64,000 nt of DNA from Litomosoides sigmodontis (GCA_963070105.1 OY718808.1:3533738-3597737); one strand, 5' to 3'; positions 40,735 to 53,581 are shown, numbered from the stretch's first letter. Numbers and translations are program-made. The notes: generated by a model not told the origin, from the sequence alone.

Positions 40735-41268
40735 TGTTATTATTTATATTACTATTACTTATTATTATTTATTATTTATATCTATTCATTTCTTATTACT
40801 CATTATTTATTACTCATTATTTGTTATTAATTATTTATCATTTATTATTTGTTATTTGTTACTTATTATTTATTATTTGTTATTTGCTATTTATTGTTTA
40901 TTATTATTTATTATTTGCTACTTAATATTTATATATTATTATTATTTATTATTATTTATTATTACTTATATTTATTATTATTTATTACTATTCATTAATA
41001 TTTATTAGTATTTATTATTATTTATTATTTATTATTATTTATTATTATTCATTATTATTTATTATTATTTATTATTATTTATTATTATTTATTATTATTT
41101 ATTATTATTTATTATTATTCATTATTATTTATTATTATTTATTATTATTTATTATTATTTATTATTATTTATTATTATTTATTATTATTTATTATTATTT
41201 ATTATTATTTATTATTATTTATTATTATTTATTATTATTTATTATTATTTATTATTATTTATTTTATT
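40735..41268 (+). repeat. 10-bp minisatellite of ATTATTATTT type with degenerate 5' part
   Basis: From about 41012 to 41262 the 10-bp unit ATTATTATTT recurs ~25 times with rare T-to-C changes. The preceding ~270 bp is an older, diverged version of the same TTATTATTTA sequence. Confidence 0.93.
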
Positions 41269-43069
41269 ATTCATTACCTATCACTATTGTTATTGCTATT
41301 AATTGTTATAATTATTGTCCTTACAACTGCTTTCATTATCATAATTATCCTTCTCTTTACTCGAGCTTTGTCTATTAAATAATTTACCACTAGTTGGTTT
41401 AATTTCTCACCACTGCTACTGAAATAAAATAAATTCAAATTATACAATAGCTATCAAACTGTGCTCTTCGTTTTTTTTTCTAAAAGTAGGAATTTCATAA
41501 AATAGTACGCATTTTCAATGAATCATTCATTAAATATGAATATTGAACAGCACTTATTGATAAAACAGCGCGTGATCACCAGTGATGTAAAAGGTTTGTA
41601 TCATTTTCAATAGAAAATTTCAAACTGTTGAAATTGAACAAGAAAAAATAAAGTGTTGCATAATAAATCTGCTCCAACGAAAACGAAATTAAAAAAACAA
41701 AGGAAAGAAACATAAAATTTTCAGTGCTGTTGAAGTGATAAGCTTCAATTATTTCGCGCTTTAAATTAAATTGATTTTTTTTGCAAGTATCTTTGCGCGT
41801 TCTTTAACTGTTTTTTTTGTCGTTAATTTTGAGCTTTTCGTGTTTGCTGAAAATGCACAGCACACATGTTTGTTTCGGAAACTACTGGAAGGTTAAATTT
41901 TTGCATAATTCAACTTCGATGCAATACTTGCTGGGAGAGTAGAATAGATTGCCATGTGGTGAAAATGGAATTTAATCGTATACTTGTACTTCAGTATGCA
42001 AGTGCGTTTCAAATCAAATGAATTTAAAATTTCAGGTATTTGAGTGATTTCGGGATTGGATGAAATGTTTCACGGCAATCTTTCCTGTTTTATAATCATT
42101 TACTTTTCAAGCTTCCAATTTATGTGATCTTAATTAAATCTAATCCGATAGCTAAATTCCATTTCACCAAATTTATATTCCACCTCCAAAAATTTTCTCA
42201 TTTTAAATTAGCAAACATGTAAGGATGAAAAAAAATTTGTAAAAAACTTCTGCATCCCACACCGTTTCAGGATTTGAAAAACAAAGCTGTTAGTGTATTT
42301 TCTTCTCAATTCTTAATTTCATATGAATAATTTGACAACCTCAAAATAATTTAACAATCAAAACAATTGAGTTTTTAATTCTTTTGTTTTAAAATGATTT
42401 TCATTACTGCTATTTGCTAATTCACTAACAATTAACAAATAATTTTTACGCAAATAAGAAAAGAGAGAAATTTTTTGTCAAATATTTGTATTAAAATTTT
42501 GAACAGTGTAATAAGCAACGATTAAGTATGCTTCGAGTAAATTCGCCACTATTTACTCAAACGTCTTTTTTTTTTGCCTTTTCGTATATTTAAATACGTT
42601 GAAATATTTGAAGTACCAGCGTTCCCATCGAACAGAGCAAAGAGAAACGACAAGATATCAAGTAAAGGATAAATTTTCAGTAAAAAATAATGTATCAATC
42701 AGCCGCATTGTTCCACTTGAATTTTCGCTTTACTTAACTTTCGGCTACAATTGGAGACGTCGTATGATTCACGTACCATTAATTACGGTACGTAATTTTT
42801 ATCACATTATCATATCATTGAAATATTGATCACATTAGAATAGTTCGTACTCATTCGAGTGTGTGTGTGTGTGTGTGTGTTTTTCACAAAGAACAATCTA
42901 TAAATAACGCCTTATTTAGTAATTAATACCAATTTCAATTTTTCATCCTTAAAATTTAATGAAGTTTAACGCCTATTAGCCATCATTATATGTTGTGTGA
43001 ATTTTTTAGATTATTAAATAATTGGTTTAATAATTGATTAAATTTAGTTTGCATTAATTAATTTCAGAT
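41269..43069. other. Upstream flank of the membrane-protein gene
   Basis: AT-rich. A possible 5' UTR exon ends at 42787 with a strong GTACGT donor, which could splice to the TTTCAG acceptor at 43063-43068 just before the next ATG. The open frame there (42599-42829) is not in phase with the downstream coding exon. A (GT)n run lies at 42860-42880. Confidence 0.4.
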
Positions 43070-46058
43070 ATGCATTTAGTTGCTAGTATATTGGCGGTAT
43101 CGGTTGCGACAACAAATGCGATTTCATTTTTGAGCAGTGAATGGACGGAAAATGTACGACAGTTTTTTCAACAAACACATCAAACAATTGGCGAAAAGTC
43201 TAATGAATTTTTAAATGGTTTGCTAGATTTTTAATTTTAGTTAATTGCAAGAAAAAATTAGCAGGGAAAAGTTGCAATTGCAAATATTTTATTTAGGCAA
43301 ATTTTTTTTTTAAATTAACTAATCTTTTCAATTTTTCCTCTTCAACTATTTAATTAAAACTGCCATTCATACATTTCACCTTTTTTCGTTTGAAATGAAT
43401 TTGATTATGCTGAAATGTTTTGAATATGTTGAATATGTTTGAAATGATTTTGAAATAAGTTACTGTTACTGGGAATAGTTTAATTGTTTTGCCTTATAGC
43501 AATTGATTACTTTTTATTGTTACCGTCGAAAAATAATTTTATTCAAGCATTTTTTTATTTCGTTGAAAATACTCGAAAAAGTTCGTGCACACAAAAATTG
43601 TGCAATTTCTAAACTTTGTAAAATTAAAAAATAAATATTTAGCTATCAACGCTAGAATTGCAGGAAGGTGAAAATAATTAATCTCCTGGATAATGACGAA
43701 CTTTAGAATTAAGGACAATAAAATAGAACTTAAAAAGAAAAAAGAATTGCGTGTAAACTCAAGAAGGAAAATGTAATAATAAATGAATTAGTAAGAATTG
43801 TGAAGTGATTCTCCTAACAAATAATTCCAAGCATTTTGCTGGAAATGAAACTCATTCGACGGTCAAATTTTAATTTATTTTGTAAACGGAGTAAAAAAAT
43901 TTTTTAAAGTACACTTTTGCTTTGAAAAAATCATTTTTGATTACACATAAAAGCATGGTTATTTACTATTGAATTTTTTAAAATGATTTTTTCGTGCATT
44001 ATAGTTTGTTTTTATTTTGAATGTTTGCCGTGGTGACTCAATTAATTAATTACTTATCATTTCCCAATAATAATTCGAAAAAAATTTTTGCTATCTACTT
44101 TTATCTTTATAACTAATTAATTTTTCATTTAGAGATTGGTAAGAAGTTTGATAATGCGCAGGGTTTTGTCGAAGAGTCGAAGAATGTATTTAGTAGAGTG
44201 GCGGAAAATTTGAGAAATAGTAGTGAAAGACTAAGTGTTACGGTAATGAAAACGGCGGAAACAACGCTACGTGGAGCTGGTGATGAGGTAAGCCAATTTT
44301 TTTCGCTTTTTTTTTTTTGAATTTCCACTTAAAAATACTGAACGTTTAGTTTTCGGAATCAAATTAGAACGATGCAATTAAATTGCACAGTTTCATTCTT
44401 TATTTCCTAGCAAACTAACATTCACAATAACAAGCATTTGCTAATTGAATGAAATTTTAAATTAATTCCATCGTAAAAAACAACTAATTATTGACTGCTC
44501 GTAAATAGAACTTTTTGGGAAGCATTTTGTAACAGTTAAACTCGTGTTTAACTGATATTCCTTTTTTCATTTCTTCCTGTAATTTTTGCTGAATGATTTA
44601 TAGGTTGAAAGCTTCTTTGCCGAAGTGCCAAGTCGATTTAGCGATGGTTTTAATGAAGCTCTTGAAAAATTTGGTGAAGCTTGCAAGTGGATTTTTAGGA
44701 ATATCATTGCTCCAATATTATTCATTGTCATACTAGTTAGTCTCGTCTACATCTTTGTCGTCTCGGGGTAACGACCATTTTCATTTTTTTTTCTTTTTTT
44801 TTGACAAATTGATAAGTAGTAATTTTTGGAATAAATTAATTAGCTCATTCAGTAGCGTCTCTTTTTTTTTTTAAATATAGTCTAGTTAAGAAATGCTAAC
44901 TCATCTATAATATCTATTAAAAATTGCTAGAGGCAAACAAATAATTTACTAGTTGTACGTGGTAAACATGAAAAACGATAGTTTCGATACTAACAATAGT
45001 TAGTGTTAGATTTATCTAGGTAGGATGTAACAGTATGCTTACATTTGCATTTTATACAATAATTAACTGAATATTTCATGATAATTGAGGTGGTCATTTC
45101 AATTCTCTGGTACTGCTAGGAAATTCAGATATTTTTTTCAATACTAAAATGTCAAAGCTTTAAAAGCAAAAAAAAATTAAGGAAAAAAATTTATCAATCC
45201 TTTTATTAATATTTGCAATGTATTTAGTTAGTGAGAGAAATTCATTTCTTTCTTGCCAAGTAATTTAATTGGAAATGAAAATGCAAATGAAGGGAAAAGC
45301 ACATTGAGAAGTAAATGTCAAGTGCCCTGCAAATATTGTTTATTACTACTAATTCTCTCGTATTTGCGCTCAACCGCATTGTCGTCCAACAGTTTTGCTA
45401 ATTATTGACCTGAAAATTAACGATAATTGCAAGACAGTTTATTAAGAAAAAAACAATTCACAGTTCTCACGTCAATTTTTTTTTCTTGTAAACTATATTC
45501 TGGTGGTTCCTTTAATTCATTACTGTTTACGAAATACGTGATTATTAGAAAATGCCGTACGCCGTATGCGCCGTATGAAAACGCCGTATGCGTCAGTTTT
45601 ATCAAATAATAATCAAATAATTTTATCAAATAATGGTTTGCGAAGAAACTTGTAGCATATTCTCTCACCACCGAATTGATTTAATCGCTTAAATTGATAT
45701 AATGCAATAAATTTCGATGATTAACTAAATTAAATGTGTTTCTTTCAAAAAATATATTGCTGTATATGTTCGCATAAGCTGAAAAATTTTTTTTAGAAAA
45801 TTTCAAGTGAAATTATTTGAATTTTCGATTACTTGTTTAATTATTTTCAGATGTTTCGGTTGTTGCTGCAGCTCATTGCTATCACAGTTCGGTGTTTCAC
45901 TGACTAACACATTCAAGCAGTTGCGGACGGATGAACGTTTCCGTCGTGGTGACCGGATAATTGTACTGCGTGATCTGGAATCTTCCCTATCGTTTCAGGA
46001 AAATCGACTGATTAATGATACGGAATTGCTGAAAAATGCACGTATTTTAAGGATTTAA
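43070..46058 (+). CDS. Single-pass membrane protein with Cys-rich juxtamembrane tail, function unknown
   Basis: Exons 43070-43217, 44133-44287, 44604-44767 and 45851-46058, giving 224 aa, all junctions in phase. A signal peptide (MHLVASILAVSVATTNA) leads a ~125-residue ectodomain of amphipathic helices without cysteines until C138 (NVRQFFQQTHQTIGEKSNEF, FVEESKNVFSRVAENL, RFSDGFNEALEKF). The transmembrane helix is IIAPILFIVILVSLVYIFVV. It is followed immediately by SGCFGCCCSSLLSQ, a cysteine cluster at the cytoplasmic face that is a typical palmitoylation site, and by a ~55-residue charged tail (LRTDERFRRGDRIIVLRDLE). The ectodomain resembles helical-bundle proteins rather than any domain I can name. 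Type I topology is inferred. The intron-spanning membrane segment and the phase agreement make the model reliable; the role is unknown. Confidence 0.78.
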
Positions 46059-47484
46059 TTTCGTAATTTGAAAAGAGGAAAAAAAGAAGCATTCGTATTG
46101 TTTGATATCATTTGTATTAGCTAGCTAAAGTGACATTTGTTGTGTTGTACATATTGCACGGTGAATTCGCTCATTTCATTATTATTTCTTATCTTCCTTT
46201 CTTCTTGTTTGTTTCTTTTGCTTGTTTGTTTGTTTGTTTGTTTGTTTATTTATTTGTTTGTTTGTTTATTTTTTCTTGCAGTACGAAGGTATAGTTGACA
46301 GATGTTGTTAGCTGTTCGTTTTCGTTTTCCCGCTCTTTTTTTTTCGCTTTATTTTACAGAAAATATTAATGCTCTTTAAGGATTTAATTTTAATTTCATT
46401 TGATATTGAGATTTTTAATTTCAAAAACATTGCGTGATGTTTTTTTTTCTTTTTTTTTGCAGTGCGAGTGAATTGTCTCGTACTGAGACTGTAACTGACA
46501 GAGCAAACATGACGCATTGTTCGTTCGAGAACTAATTCAAAATTATTGTAATTGATGGTAAGTAGTAGTAGTAGTAGTAGTGGTAGTAGTAATTGTAGTA
46601 TTATAATAACAATGATGATAATGATGATGATAACGTTAGTGATAATGATAACGTTAGTGATAATGATGCTAATGGTGAGAATACTGGTCGTGCCAGTAGC
46701 ATCAGTAAGCTATCACTCGACTTTGGTGACAACTCGAAAGACTACTTGCTAATTTCAACTTTTGCTACATCCGTTATTTGAATTGTAATACTCATTTTTC
46801 AACACGAAATATTCAATATCATAAGTTGCTGCTGAAGGAGAAAAAATGACAATTTGAAGTGAAATACTTTGATAATTTAATTGGTGTAATTGCGAATTAA
46901 AAAAAAAAACGAAATAACACTTTGCATCAAATGCATTGTAATACTTAACTTTTCAAATTTTCTCCTTTTTTTTTTCCTTTTCATCCATTTACAATTCATT
47001 CCAACAGGTCACAAATGATACGCTTATTCGTTGTTGCACTTCAGGATGTTAATAATTATCAAAGATAAATTTCTGATTGATAAAACGATGCATTTATCAG
47101 TTGTTGCGATTTCACTACAAAAAAAAATTGTATAATTTTAAAAAATTTTAAAAGCAAAATAAAATTTTCAAAATTTTTTAATAATATTTAATACATACAT
47201 GTATAATACACATGCCTACAGTGTCAAACATAATTGGATAGCGCTTTTTTTTTGGAACCACTGCTTGCTTCTTTTGAATTTTTTAATTTAATTTTTTAAA
47301 TCATTTCTCTCCCATCCATTTGTAAATTATTTAATTACCATTTTTCATGAATAGTTTTGGAACATTTATCACTTTACACTCTTTGTTTCTTTTCATGTGA
47401 AAAAAAAGTGTCAAATTTATTTCATATAACTTACACAACAAATTCAGCAATGACAAGTTTTGCAAAAAAAAGAGAGGAAAAAAA
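46059..47484. other. Convergent 3' flanks between two membrane-protein genes
   Basis: It contains a (TTTG)n run, a degenerate (AGT/ATG)n tract at 46556-46690, and stretches with good splice consensus but no coding content (46462-46558, 47007-47065). Confidence 0.4.
46202..46274 (+). repeat. (TTTG)n microsatellite
   Basis: Imperfect TTTG units, purest at about 46224-46264, in the 3' flank of the membrane-protein gene. Confidence 0.85.
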
Positions 47485-49338
47485 TTAATTGCGGTAGAGA
47501 TACTGTATTGAAATGCTATCTCTGTCAATTTGAGCACCATTTAATTGCTCTTCAATTTCTGGTAAAATGCTGATGAAAACGTTTCGTACCGACGTTAAAC
47601 CAATATTTGAACGTGACGGAAGAAGTAGCACAATGGAAAATTCCACTGCAAGATGAGGATCACTGAAACAAACAAGCAAAAATTGCAAATCTGATGAAAA
47701 TGAACAGTTAGTTTATTTTTGTCGTGTTCTGGAGGTACTTCAAAATTTACCTGTTGTATAAATACCATACGTAGACATTTTCCAGATACGGCTGTAGGGG
47801 CGATCGCTTAAGTTGTCTATAAATCTGAAAATTAATTTTATTCATAATTTTTCATCTTTTTAGTTAAAAAGTTACAAATACAGATGGTTGGAGGCAATCA
47901 TTAGTATTAATTTCTATAAGTCTTAAATTATTATTAATTAACATGTCAAGTATGCATTAATTATTTCGCTTGAAATGTTGCACGGTTGTTTTCCATTGCT
48001 AAAATAATCTCGCCTACTAAAAACCACTGATAATGACAACAAGAAGTGTAAATTCGTACGATAAACTGTATTTGCCTGAAAAAAAAAACGGAAAAGATAC
48101 TTGATCCGGACGAAACTAAAATGCATTACCGGTTTTCAGTAATAAATTTTTACTACATGTAGCATTTAATAGCATTTATTTCATTTACAAGGAGTTAATG
48201 TGTCCGTCCGTTCTTCTTCCTTTTTTTTTTTAGATCAAATATTTTCCGCTTTTTTTCTTGAAGTCTTTTTTTCTTTTTAAAAGAATTGAAAAAATAAAGT
48301 TTGAGGGAAATAATTGCAACGTACAGCATTCTGAATCATTTGTGATGCTTGACGATATTCGAAGTGATTGTGATCAACGTACGCTTCATTAGCTTTATTT
48401 AAGAGGTACATGTGACAGAGAAATGTTCGCTTTTGCAATCGATCGGTTGGATTTGGCGGTGTTGTGATTGCTGGTTTATGTGGTGTGGGAAATATCGGTG
48501 CAAAAGGTTGGGTGGTAAAATTTGGCAAAAAAGTTGTGAAATCAAATGGATATGGTGGACGATCTGTTCGTGACGATGATGATGGTGATGATGATGGAAA
48601 TTTTATTGTAATAACTGAAAATGAGACAGGAGAATTTTTCCTTTCAATCTAAAATATTAATATGTTTGAATTATTTTTAATTGCTATTAGTTAAATTAAG
48701 TTGAATTAAAATAAATCTATTTAACTTTTGCTCTTGCTAATTATGGCTACGATAAACGATAACAGCAACAGCAACAATGAAAATGCTTTACAAGCAATCT
48801 TTCACTGCTAAATTTTTATAACAAAAAGTAATAGTGATATTGATATTGCAATTATCAGTTATGCTTTAATTGATAAGTATGATAACTGATAATTGTGATA
48901 TAAATATCACTGTTAGCAATAATTAATGAAATCATTATTCTTCTCGCCAATTATCAAAATGTGCTATTAGTTTTGCTATTTATGCTTACTTTTAGTATTG
49001 TGGAAAACTTTAATTGTATGACAAAAATGAATTGATGTAACTTAATAAAATTTTGGATCAATAAAATTGTTTTGAGCAAAGTAAAATATTCAAAGATTTT
49101 GTCACTTACCATTTAAAGCATACGCCATTATGATAGCAATAATGAATAAGAGAAATGATAAAGTTACAGTGATAAGCATACATACAAGCCATTTTCTACT
49201 GCTACAATAATCAATCAATAAAATAATTAATTAATTAACAGTTTAATTAATTATTAATAATTATCTGCGCAAATTAACCAATTACTGTAAACTTATTTAA
49301 AATTCGATATGTTCAAAAACAAGCAAAACTTACTCCAT
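47485..49338 (-). CDS. Type II membrane protein with SEA-like ectodomain
   Basis: Minus-strand exons 49338-49334 (ATGGA only), 49201-49110, 48614-48325, 47824-47751 and 47662-47485, giving 212 aa in phase. A short cytoplasmic N-terminus (MDSRK) precedes the membrane anchor (WLVCMLITVTLSFLLFIIAIMAYAL). Then comes a Ser/Thr/Pro-rich, probably O-glycosylated stalk (residues ~35-85) and a C-terminal ~120-residue domain. Its pattern (YRQASQMIQNAI...LENVYVWYLYNSDPHLAVEFSIVLLLP...VRNVFISILPEIEEQL) resembles SEA domains: helix, strand and amphipathic helix with an alternating hydrophobic VEFSIVLLL strand. SEA domains occur in mucin-like surface proteins. The first exon carries five coding bases, so the start is seen only by splicing. 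A (GT)n array lies 120 bp upstream. The SEA assignment is by pattern, not alignment; the membrane topology is firmer. Confidence 0.7.
48834..48910. ncRNA. Candidate intronic hairpin RNA (miRNA-precursor-like)
   Basis: Inverted repeat with two 29-nt arms (48834-48862 and 48882-48910), 26 of 29 positions complementary, and a 19-nt loop. It lies in the second intron of the SEA-like gene. Size and near-perfect stem fit a pre-miRNA, but the AT-rich arms could also be a small inverted repeat without function. No strand can be assigned. Confidence 0.3.
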
Positions 49339-49450
49339 TCTTCTATAAATGATGATTAGTAAGTGCGGTGTTAAAGAAAATTGAATTTTATTCTATGCAT
49401 GTGTGCATGTCTCTCTCCCTCTCTCTCTCTCTCTGTGTGTGTATGTGTAT

Positions 49451-49456
<6 letters not shown>

Positions 49457-49539
<83 letters not shown>
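49457..49539 (+). repeat. (GT)n microsatellite upstream of the SEA-like gene
   Basis: About 41 perfect GT units, preceded by CT and GTAT units from 49409. On the coding strand of the adjacent minus-strand gene this is (CA)n, ending ~120 bp before the ATG. Confidence 0.95.
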
Positions 49540-49540
<1 letters not shown>

Positions 49541-50970
49541 TATTATAGGAGATGATGGAATGTCAACAAAAATTGTTTGAATTGAAAAATCCTAGTACCA
49601 CAAATTGAATTGTAATTGATTCGTATAATTCACTACCCACCCACTGATCCACTGATCCGTCATCCAAATGATGCCTTTTATTAATTTTCCTAATTCCTCT
49701 TCTTCGTTTCTATCGTCACGCATATTCACCGATCACTCATTGCTATTCATTTCAGGACTGATTCATCCAATGACACTAATTTACACAAATGTATTAGGAG
49801 AAGGAGTAAAAATTCCATTGGAAACTGCATTTCACTAGCAATTAGTATTGTTGTTAAATTTTAAATCAAACTTTAAAATGTTAAAAAAAATTAATTCTTC
49901 ATAGAAAATAAGGCTAATAATAATGATAATTTATTGCTAGCAACAAATTAAACTAAAATAGTAGAAAATTAAAAAATTATGCTCATATTTTATGCCACTA
50001 AATCATTCCACTGTTGGCTTCAGAAATCGCTTAAGAAGCTAAAAGCATGAAATGACTGATAGCTGGAGCTACCTGCTTCCTAACTTAAATGTTAGACGAT
50101 GTCCCGATGAATTATTTGATATATTACTGTTCCGATTAGATGACCATTTAACGTCATTTTTATAATCTGCAATTATTCAATGTTTTACAGCTATTTATTT
50201 TTGTTGAATTAAATTTTAAAAATCAGTGCTTTTAAGCATTTTGAAAATTCATTCATCCCTTCGCAACCGTGGATAAAAGTGGAGAAGTGAGAATAAATGA
50301 AATAGCGGCTATGTGACAAAGCAATTTACGCAGTACAATGGAAAAGAAATTTTAAAAATTACGAAATATTCACTTTTAAATGCTAAACCTTGTTCGAGAT
50401 TCGATTCACGACGACTTTGAAACTTTCCGGCTAATCCAAACATCACACGAATGATTCAATTTATTCAAATATGTGATCAGAAATACGAAACGTACATGTA
50501 AGTGAAATCCATCGATGATATCTGCTTGCTTTGCTCGTTCGATAATATGCAAAAAATTTTACAAACAATTCTGAAAATAACGAAATTATCGAGTTAATAA
50601 GAGTGGCTGCTCAATGATTTAAAAAAAAAAAACTGAAATAATTTTGAAAAAAAAATATAGAAATAATTAATGCCAGGAAAAAACATTGAAATAATTAATT
50701 TCAAGAGAAAATTGAAATGATTAATTTCAGGAAAAAATATCAAAATAATTGGAATAAAAAAAATTCGACAACAATTTCAGGCTAGCAACACACATTTCAG
50801 TGCTGAAGCACAAACGGTATAATAGCAGTGGAAATGATATGCAATTTAGTTTACACTATGACAGATGTGACGACACTGGAGGAGAGGTATTTGTCGTCAC
50901 CGTTGTTGCTGATATATTTCTCAAACAGTTCAAATTCAAACTGCACTATCGCACTAGCTAGTCCAATCAA

Positions 50971-51029
50971 CACCACCTAGATGGTCAGCGCTTTAAAAAA
51001 AAAAATCACCACCTAGATGGTCAGCGCTT
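50971..51029. repeat. 23-bp direct repeats flanking an A-run (retroposition-like scar)
   Basis: Identical 23-mers at 50971-50993 and 51007-51029 (core CACCACCTAGATGGTCAGCG) are separated by 13 bp consisting of TA(11)T-type sequence. This is what remains when a poly(A)-tailed insert is reduced to its tail between target-site duplications. A simple replication-slippage duplication is the alternative. Confidence 0.6.
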
Positions 51030-52408
51030 CCTTCCTCACTTTTTGCCTGTTTTACCGAAGTGAGAAGACAAAGGAAAAAAGAAGCGATAATTGGAATCGT
51101 TGCAACTTGCTAATGCTCATTGATTACGATCGTTTGCATTCAGCAAATTTAAGCATTTCAATTTGAAAATAAATCAATTTGCTAAAATATTTTTTGATTA
51201 GTTCAAAATTGATTTTTTTCAGGTGCGGTCAAGTTTAGCCTAAAATGCTTGTTGGTAGCTAACTGAAATGAAACGAAATGAAATGGATTCAAATGCAATC
51301 GTCGTAGAATGAGTGAAATGAAACGAGTGAACTGAAATGCTTCGAATTGAAAATGTTAAAATTGAAATTAATTCGAAATTTCAATCATTCCTCTCCCATC
51401 TTTGATTCATCCATGCACCATGTTCGATGAGTCAAAAGATTTTTTTTGTAAATTTTCAACTAAAAAAAAAAAAACGTTACTTGTTTAGTTTTTTTTTTCA
51501 GTTCTTACAACCATATGCACCATAAGTGTGCATTTTTATTTGCCCACTCGAAGCTCTATGATGCGGAACATTTATTGAATTTCGAAATTGCATTTGCATA
51601 ATCTGCGGTATTTTCAAAAACTTTTTGTCAATGCAATTTTAAATTCCATTATATCATTTGCATTTCTATAATATACCGACGATTAGCAGTGTTACCAAAA
51701 TTTGCTAGTTAATTAACGAATCGCCAATTATTCAATAAACATTGATAAATGGTAAAAATAAGTTATAATTTAAATGTATCTAATTATTGAAATAGCTGTA
51801 CACGGTGAATCCATTTCACTAACATATCAATCACAATTGCATATTATTAAATACACTTTTACGCATAACTGAAATTCAATTTCAATACGGATCAAAATAT
51901 ATTCCTTTAATAGAAATTGAACTATGACCAATCTTCCGGTGTTAATTTATGAAATTTAATGTGTCACTTACTTAATTCACTCATTTGATAAATCCATAAA
52001 ATTTCATCTCAAAAAAAACTTCAATTTTCGTTCCTTTTTTCATTTTGTTTTTTTTCTTGTAAATCAAAATTTAAAGTAGCAGTGGTTATCCGAGCGAAAT
52101 TCTTTGGTCATTTTATCAACCAAATATTGTGACGACAATAGCATATAGCAGCGATAACTAGCAAGAAAATAAATTGTTGCTGCCGCACAATTTAGTGTCA
52201 TAAGGATATTCAAATAAAAATAAATTATTCAAATTATTTTTTAATTAAATTAAACAAAACAAAGTAGTAGCTTAACCTACAGTAATGTGCCATGTGCTAA
52301 CGTAAGTAATTAATTATAAAAGTTGCGCTCATTAATGAAGGAAAAATTATTCCTCACTTATTTGTTAATCGAAATTATATAAAATTTAGTTTAATATTTA
52401 ATTTCTAT

Positions 52409-52535
52409 TAAAAAAACTTTTTATAAAATTTTCATGTTTTTTTGAATTGATTTTTGTACTTAATTTATAATAAAATTTTTGTACTTAATTTATAATAAAA
52501 AAACTTTTCATAAAATTTTCAAGTTTTTTTAAAAT
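52409..52535 (+). repeat. Local two-copy AT-rich duplication
   Basis: The unit TTTTTGTACTTAATTTATAA is present twice in tandem at about 52450-52500. It is bracketed by two similar AAAAAACTTTT(T/C)ATAAAA segments. Confidence 0.7.
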
Positions 52536-53581
52536 TGTTAAACTGCTGCACATCATATATGTGAAAATTATGGAAATTTTTTATAAAATTTGTGCGTGAA
52601 ATCTAACAGAAATTTAATATTTCATGATTTCACGAAATGATATGTAAAACGAACGTTATGTTGTAGTGTTAGAAATTTTTAAAGAAATCAAATTGTCAAT
52701 ACAAAGATTTTTGGAGGTTTTTTCCCCTCAAGCAGAGATGGACATATTGTTGCATTTCAGCTTCAGGTGAGTGAGTAATTTAGGTTCACTTGTTTACCGC
52801 TCAAATATCACGCAATTTGGCTTCAGACAATTAGATGTGATTAGTTGCACTACGTACGTGTGTGCATCGCTGCTGCTGGGCCCGTTGAGTGCTTGATTTG
52901 CAATGAACACATTTTGACGTACGTGATCACTTTGTCGGCGTTAGCTGGATTAGTCACTTACGGCATCCTAACCAACTACCTGTTCAATGATACACTTATC
53001 ATTTTGCGCTCTCTCATTGCTTTCTCGTAAATACGTCTGTTCAAATAATTTATGTTAGTATTTTGAGAGGTTTACTGAGAAGCTAATTTTCGACCTTAGC
53101 TTCAAAGGAATTCATACCTAGCAATGATCAATGTGAGGAAAGAGCTGTTGTGCATAAGCATTATAATTTTGCTCTCCTCCCTCTCTCTGCCCTCTCCCTC
53201 TCTCTCTCTCTCTCCTCTCCTACTCGCTCATTTTTATGCTTCATTCCTCATCAGCCCGTAATCAAATCATTTCTTAAGAGCAGGCCATACAAGGCTAAAG
53301 CTAGCCAAAGCAATCAGGCCAGCTGCTCGACAACATTAGAAAGCTATGTGACGATAGATGTTAGCATTGTGGTGTTGCTAGAACTTTTGCAGAGATGCTA
53401 ACTTAGCCAGCGGAAAAAGAGCTGAGAAGAGAGAGAGCGAGAGAAAGAGGGGAGAGAGCGGATACCGTATACCGCAGTAAGAATAGACAGAGGCAGTAAA
53501 TCCAATAAAGCTATAATTCGGTGTTGTCAGCTGAGGTAGTCGTAGATCGCTGCACCATCCTGCGTAAATTTCAAGTCACAG

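Noticed and set aside
35128..41268. AT arrays as a CRISPR array or replication origin iterons
   Set aside because: Units of 10-11 bp without spacers, in a eukaryotic nuclear context; ordinary minisatellites.
42599..42829. 76-codon frame upstream of the orphan membrane protein
   Set aside because: Not in phase with the next coding exon; its GTACGT donor more likely belongs to a 5' UTR exon.
47938..48126. Minus-strand frame ANTVYRTNLHFL as an exon of the SEA-like gene
   Set aside because: It is in phase and preceded by TTTTCAG but runs to a stop; skipping it joins 48325 to 47824 in phase and yields a continuous SEA-like domain. A truncated isoform is not excluded.
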